Assembly: GCA_021234535.1 (NCBI GenBank)
Contig: CM037838.1
Coordinates: forward strand, 29,737,969 to 29,801,968
Length of the DNA: 64,000 bases
From: Stichopus chloronotus
Taxonomy: Eukaryota; Echinodermata; Holothuroidea; Aspidochirotida; Stichopodidae
Direction of reading: 5' to 3'
Below, in pieces: positions 62,801 to 64,000 of the stretch (the stretch's first letter is position 1; every line of letters starts with the position of its first letter). Position numbers and translations under genes: made by a program. Under the pieces are notes generated by a model. The model worked only from the letters and a program-made list of their open reading frames with translations, was not told the origin of the DNA and searched no databases.

Positions 62801-63908
62801 AATATAAAGTGTACAAAACACTGGATACTTCAATGTTTGAACTGAAACTTCAAACGGAAGTCCAGCATTTGAATACTGTCATTATTGAACATTGATAAAG
62901 ACAGTGAATGGTCCAATGCGGCAAATGGCAACTTTTGGTCAAGAGCCAGTAAATATTAATTTCTTGTCATAGATCATTATCAACGTTTTTCATTACTTTT
63001 CTCATCCTTAAAATTGTGCTCTTAAAGAGTTTCACACAAAAGTTGAATAGGATGGTATTTGTGTTGAAGTCTTCACAAAGTCACGCGGCCGAGATGAGGT
63101 TCGTATTTTATGCATGTGTGGAGTTGTATTGGAAGATGAAATTACGGGTCCTCTGTTAACTTGTGAGGGATTTGATATAGTCTTGGTGATGAATACCTGT
63201 TTTTTTTTGTTAAATATTAAATTTTTACTTCAAATACCACGAACACTTTGTAACATAGTTACAAAGGACGTTTGGCATATGTGACACTTGCATGTAGTTG
63301 TAATCGGTTATAACCAATGGTTGAGATGCATATAGAGTCATAATTGTACCTGTGACGAGGGGAGGTGGGGAACGGGGTAGTTTGGGTGTTTGGGTAAAAT
63401 AACTTACCTTTCTTTGTTCGAAGTGAATTCCAACTTTTACCCGATTTGGCTGTGAACTTGTGATGTCTTCCGATGGGTTACTCCATCCGTAAGGATCATG
63501 GTTTAATATGTAGGCCTGCTCTTCGGAGTCACGGACCTGATCCAAGAGATCAGCAGCGAATTGTTCACACTGATCCGCTAGCTCTTGAAACTGATCCATA
63601 AATTCGTACTTGGTCTTACTGAGTTTTCTCAGCTTCGCGCAGAGTTCAAAGGTCGTGTTGAAAGGGTCCTTCGCTGTGAGTGATATGTAGGCTTGACTGG
63701 CGAGGGCTTTGTACAAGTTCAACATTCCTACCGAGTTTTCCAGCGTATGCATCTCCGCTTGGTCACTGTAGTCCCTGGGATCTTTGATTCTGGCTCCATA
63801 CTCGAGCAGTATTCTGATGATTTCGTAGTGATTGTGTTGGGCGGAGAGGACCAGGGGTGTGACGTCGGGGTGAAAATCCCCGTTAGCTGCTCGGCAATCT
63901 AGCGCTTC
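50795..63908 (-). CDS. TRPC: TRPC-type cation channel, C-terminal 831 aa (5' exons off the right edge)
   Basis: Minus-strand exons 63908-63408, 60499-60005, 58836-58621, 57586-57449, 56486-56287, 55547-55340, 54474-54295, 53245-53201, 52084-51857 and 51079-50795 sum to 2496 nt with all phases agreeing. Content in order: end of the ankyrin region and the TRP linker-helix domain ([17 protein letters not shown]); pre-S1 [16 protein letters not shown]1-S3; a long S3-S4 loop; S4-S5; pore LFWALFGL; S6 ending [11 protein letters not shown]; the TRP box [15 protein letters not shown]; a CIRB-like segment [15 protein letters not shown] with coiled coil; and an acidic tail ending NTML. Known: TRPC channels are plasma-membrane, receptor/PLC-coupled nonselective Ca2+ channels. 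The sequence is near vertebrate TRPC4/5 and Drosophila TRP-type channels; exact subtype not decided. Confidence 0.95.
51857..52084 (-). CDS. TRPC: TRPC exon i: CIRB-like segment and coiled coil
   Basis: Encodes [20 protein letters not shown], matching the LxKRY.x..xxEEE calmodulin/IP3-receptor-binding zone of TRPC channels, then [20 protein letters not shown] and further coiled-coil heptads involved in tetramer assembly in the family. Confidence 0.93.
53201..53245 (-). CDS. TRPC: TRPC exon h: 15-codon microexon
   Basis: A 45-bp exon reading [15 protein letters not shown] between a TTTCAG acceptor and GTATAC donor, phase 0 at both ends, so it may be skippable. It precedes the CIRB-like segment. 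Confidence 0.75.
54152..54189. repeat. Cluster of short AT-rich palindromes
   Basis: Two copies of the 15-bp odd palindrome CGAATTAATAATTCG separated by the palindrome CAATTG, with a third partial copy just after. It lies in the intron between TRPC exons g and h, close to the exon g donor. Confidence 0.9.
54295..54474 (-). CDS. TRPC: TRPC exon g: TRP box and proline-rich segment
   Basis: Begins [20 protein letters not shown], containing the TRP helix/box, then [19 protein letters not shown] and a Cys-rich FCDVCCRG. 180 bp, phase 0. Confidence 0.97.
54953..54971 (+). repeat. Poly-C run, 19 bp
   Basis: Uninterrupted run of 19 C in the intron between TRPC exons f and g (G-run in the transcript). 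Confidence 0.95.
55340..55547 (-). CDS. TRPC: TRPC exon f: pore helix, filter and S6
   Basis: Reads [18 protein letters not shown], with the LFW pore motif of TRPC channels, then [20 protein letters not shown] and [14 protein letters not shown] (S6). Leaves in phase 0 at GTAAGT. Confidence 0.97.
55811..56003 (+). repeat. (CAT)n/(CAC)n compound microsatellite 1
   Basis: About 60 bp of pure ATC repeat grading into CAC/CAT mixtures, in the 739-bp intron between TRPC exons e and f. Long His- or Met-rich ORFs here are artefacts of the repeat. Confidence 0.97.
56287..56486 (-). CDS. TRPC: TRPC exon e: S4 and S5
   Basis: Begins [20 protein letters not shown] (S4), then [20 protein letters not shown] and [16 protein letters not shown] (S5). 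Leaves in phase 2 at GTACGT. Confidence 0.96.
56726..56882 (+). repeat. (CAT)n microsatellite 2
   Basis: About 30 uninterrupted CAT units, a short CACTATCACTTT interruption, then about 14 more. It lies in the neighbouring intron between TRPC exons d and e. No coding role. Confidence 0.97.
57449..57586 (-). CDS. TRPC: TRPC exon d: loop end and start of S4
   Basis: A TTTTCCAG acceptor; begins [11 protein letters not shown] (a fourth sequon, NVS), then [20 protein letters not shown], which aligns with the W...DPQ...EALFAIA pattern leading into S4 of TRPC channels. Confidence 0.93.
58621..58836 (-). CDS. TRPC: TRPC exon c: S3-S4 extracellular loop cassette
   Basis: 216 bp, phase 0 at both ends. 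Starts [20 protein letters not shown] and ends in an amphipathic run, [20 protein letters not shown] then MKSNLTNE. It carries three N-X-T sequons (NQT, NTT, NLT) on the predicted extracellular side. The phase symmetry makes it skippable. Less conserved than its neighbours, but the splice sites and phases are good. Confidence 0.85.
60005..60499 (-). CDS. TRPC: TRPC exon b: pre-S1, S1, S2, S3
   Basis: A CTCTCAG acceptor, then [20 protein letters not shown]; the pre-S1 elbow hydrophobic stretch; S1 ([19 protein letters not shown]); S2 ([19 protein letters not shown]); and S3 ([20 protein letters not shown]). Ends VYFQ at a GTAATC donor. Confidence 0.96.
60500..63407 (-). other. TRPC intron between exons a and b
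   Basis: About 2.9 kb, AT-rich. Apart from the exon-like ORF at 62567-62743 I see no supported feature; short plus-strand ORFs near 60482-61016 lack splice or family support. Confidence 0.7.
62567..62743 (+). other. Exon-like 58-codon ORF of unknown identity
   Basis: A TTGTAAAAG acceptor-like site precedes an open frame reading [20 protein letters not shown], then [20 protein letters not shown] and [15 protein letters not shown], ending in TAA. Charged, balanced composition unlike the surrounding AT-rich DNA. It lies on the strand opposite the TRPC gene within its intron a-b. It could be the terminal exon of a nested gene or a mobile-element remnant; no family recognised. Confidence 0.25.
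63408..63908 (-). CDS. TRPC: TRPC exon a: last ankyrin segment and linker-helix domain
   Basis: Begins [19 protein letters not shown], then [20 protein letters not shown], the end of the ankyrin domain. It continues [18 protein letters not shown] and [20 protein letters not shown] of the TRP_2/linker-helix domain. 501 bp, phase 0 at both ends; GTAAGT donor. Confidence 0.97.
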
Positions 63909-64000
63909 CTGTGATTACGCCAAACGAAAAACACAAAAGTCAGTCAGCATATGAACTAAATGCATTTTGTGTAACAAAAATGAGAAAAAAAATAGAGAGA

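Noticed and set aside
1..64000. tRNA, rRNA, CRISPR, bacterial operon or viral genes
   Set aside because: No tRNA-like box pairs, rRNA segments or spacer-repeat arrays noticed by eye; all confident genes are spliced animal genes.

Overview
This is animal nuclear DNA: AT-rich, intron-dense, with GT-AG introns and short phase-consistent exons. Several families point to an invertebrate deuterostome. A single PNPLA6/7-type esterase, an ANKRD45-like ankyrin protein and a TRPC channel are all recognisable, and the intergenic DNA has the TAGGCCTA-rich, retroelement-littered texture I associate with echinoderms. The echinoderm placement is an inference from texture, not a sequence match.

Layout. (1) 1791-34567, + strand: a gene for a neuropathy-target-esterase-like lysophospholipase (PNPLA6/7). 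I rebuilt 29 coding exons by hand; they sum to 3870 nt (1289 codons plus stop) with every splice phase agreeing. It has an N-terminal membrane segment, three cyclic-nucleotide-binding-like domains and a patatin domain with Ser934/Asp1054. Two exons are tandemly duplicated. The membrane-anchor exon has a near-identical copy 105 bp downstream. The exon carrying the catalytic Asp exists as two 117-bp versions (27612-27728 and 27775-27891) separated by only 46 bp, an arrangement expected of mutually exclusive exons; the second reads D-G-C where the first reads D-G-G. (2) 37348-41420, - strand: an ANKRD45-like gene in five coding exons, tail-to-tail with the esterase gene, with one frame-breaking base in its first coding exon. 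(3) about 43300-44610, + strand: two abutting retroelement fossils, a GIY-YIG/Penelope-type reverse transcriptase fragment and a CR1/L2-like LINE C-terminal fragment. (4) 50795-63908, - strand: the last ten exons (831 aa) of a TRPC cation channel, whose N-terminal ankyrin exons lie beyond the right edge. Its S3-S4 extracellular loop is long and rich in N-glycosylation sequons, and its C-terminus ends in a class I PDZ-ligand-like tetrapeptide.

The introns and spacers hold microsatellites (two long CAT arrays in neighbouring TRPC introns), a degenerate ~66-bp minisatellite, two inverted-repeat elements resembling MITEs, and a dispersed repeat present twice in opposite orientation, each copy carrying a perfect DR1 nuclear-receptor motif. 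The three genes are not obviously in one pathway. The esterase acts on ER phospholipids and the TRPC channel in receptor/phospholipase-coupled Ca2+ entry, but nothing in the sequence shows co-regulation. No bacterial features, tRNA, rRNA or CRISPR were seen.
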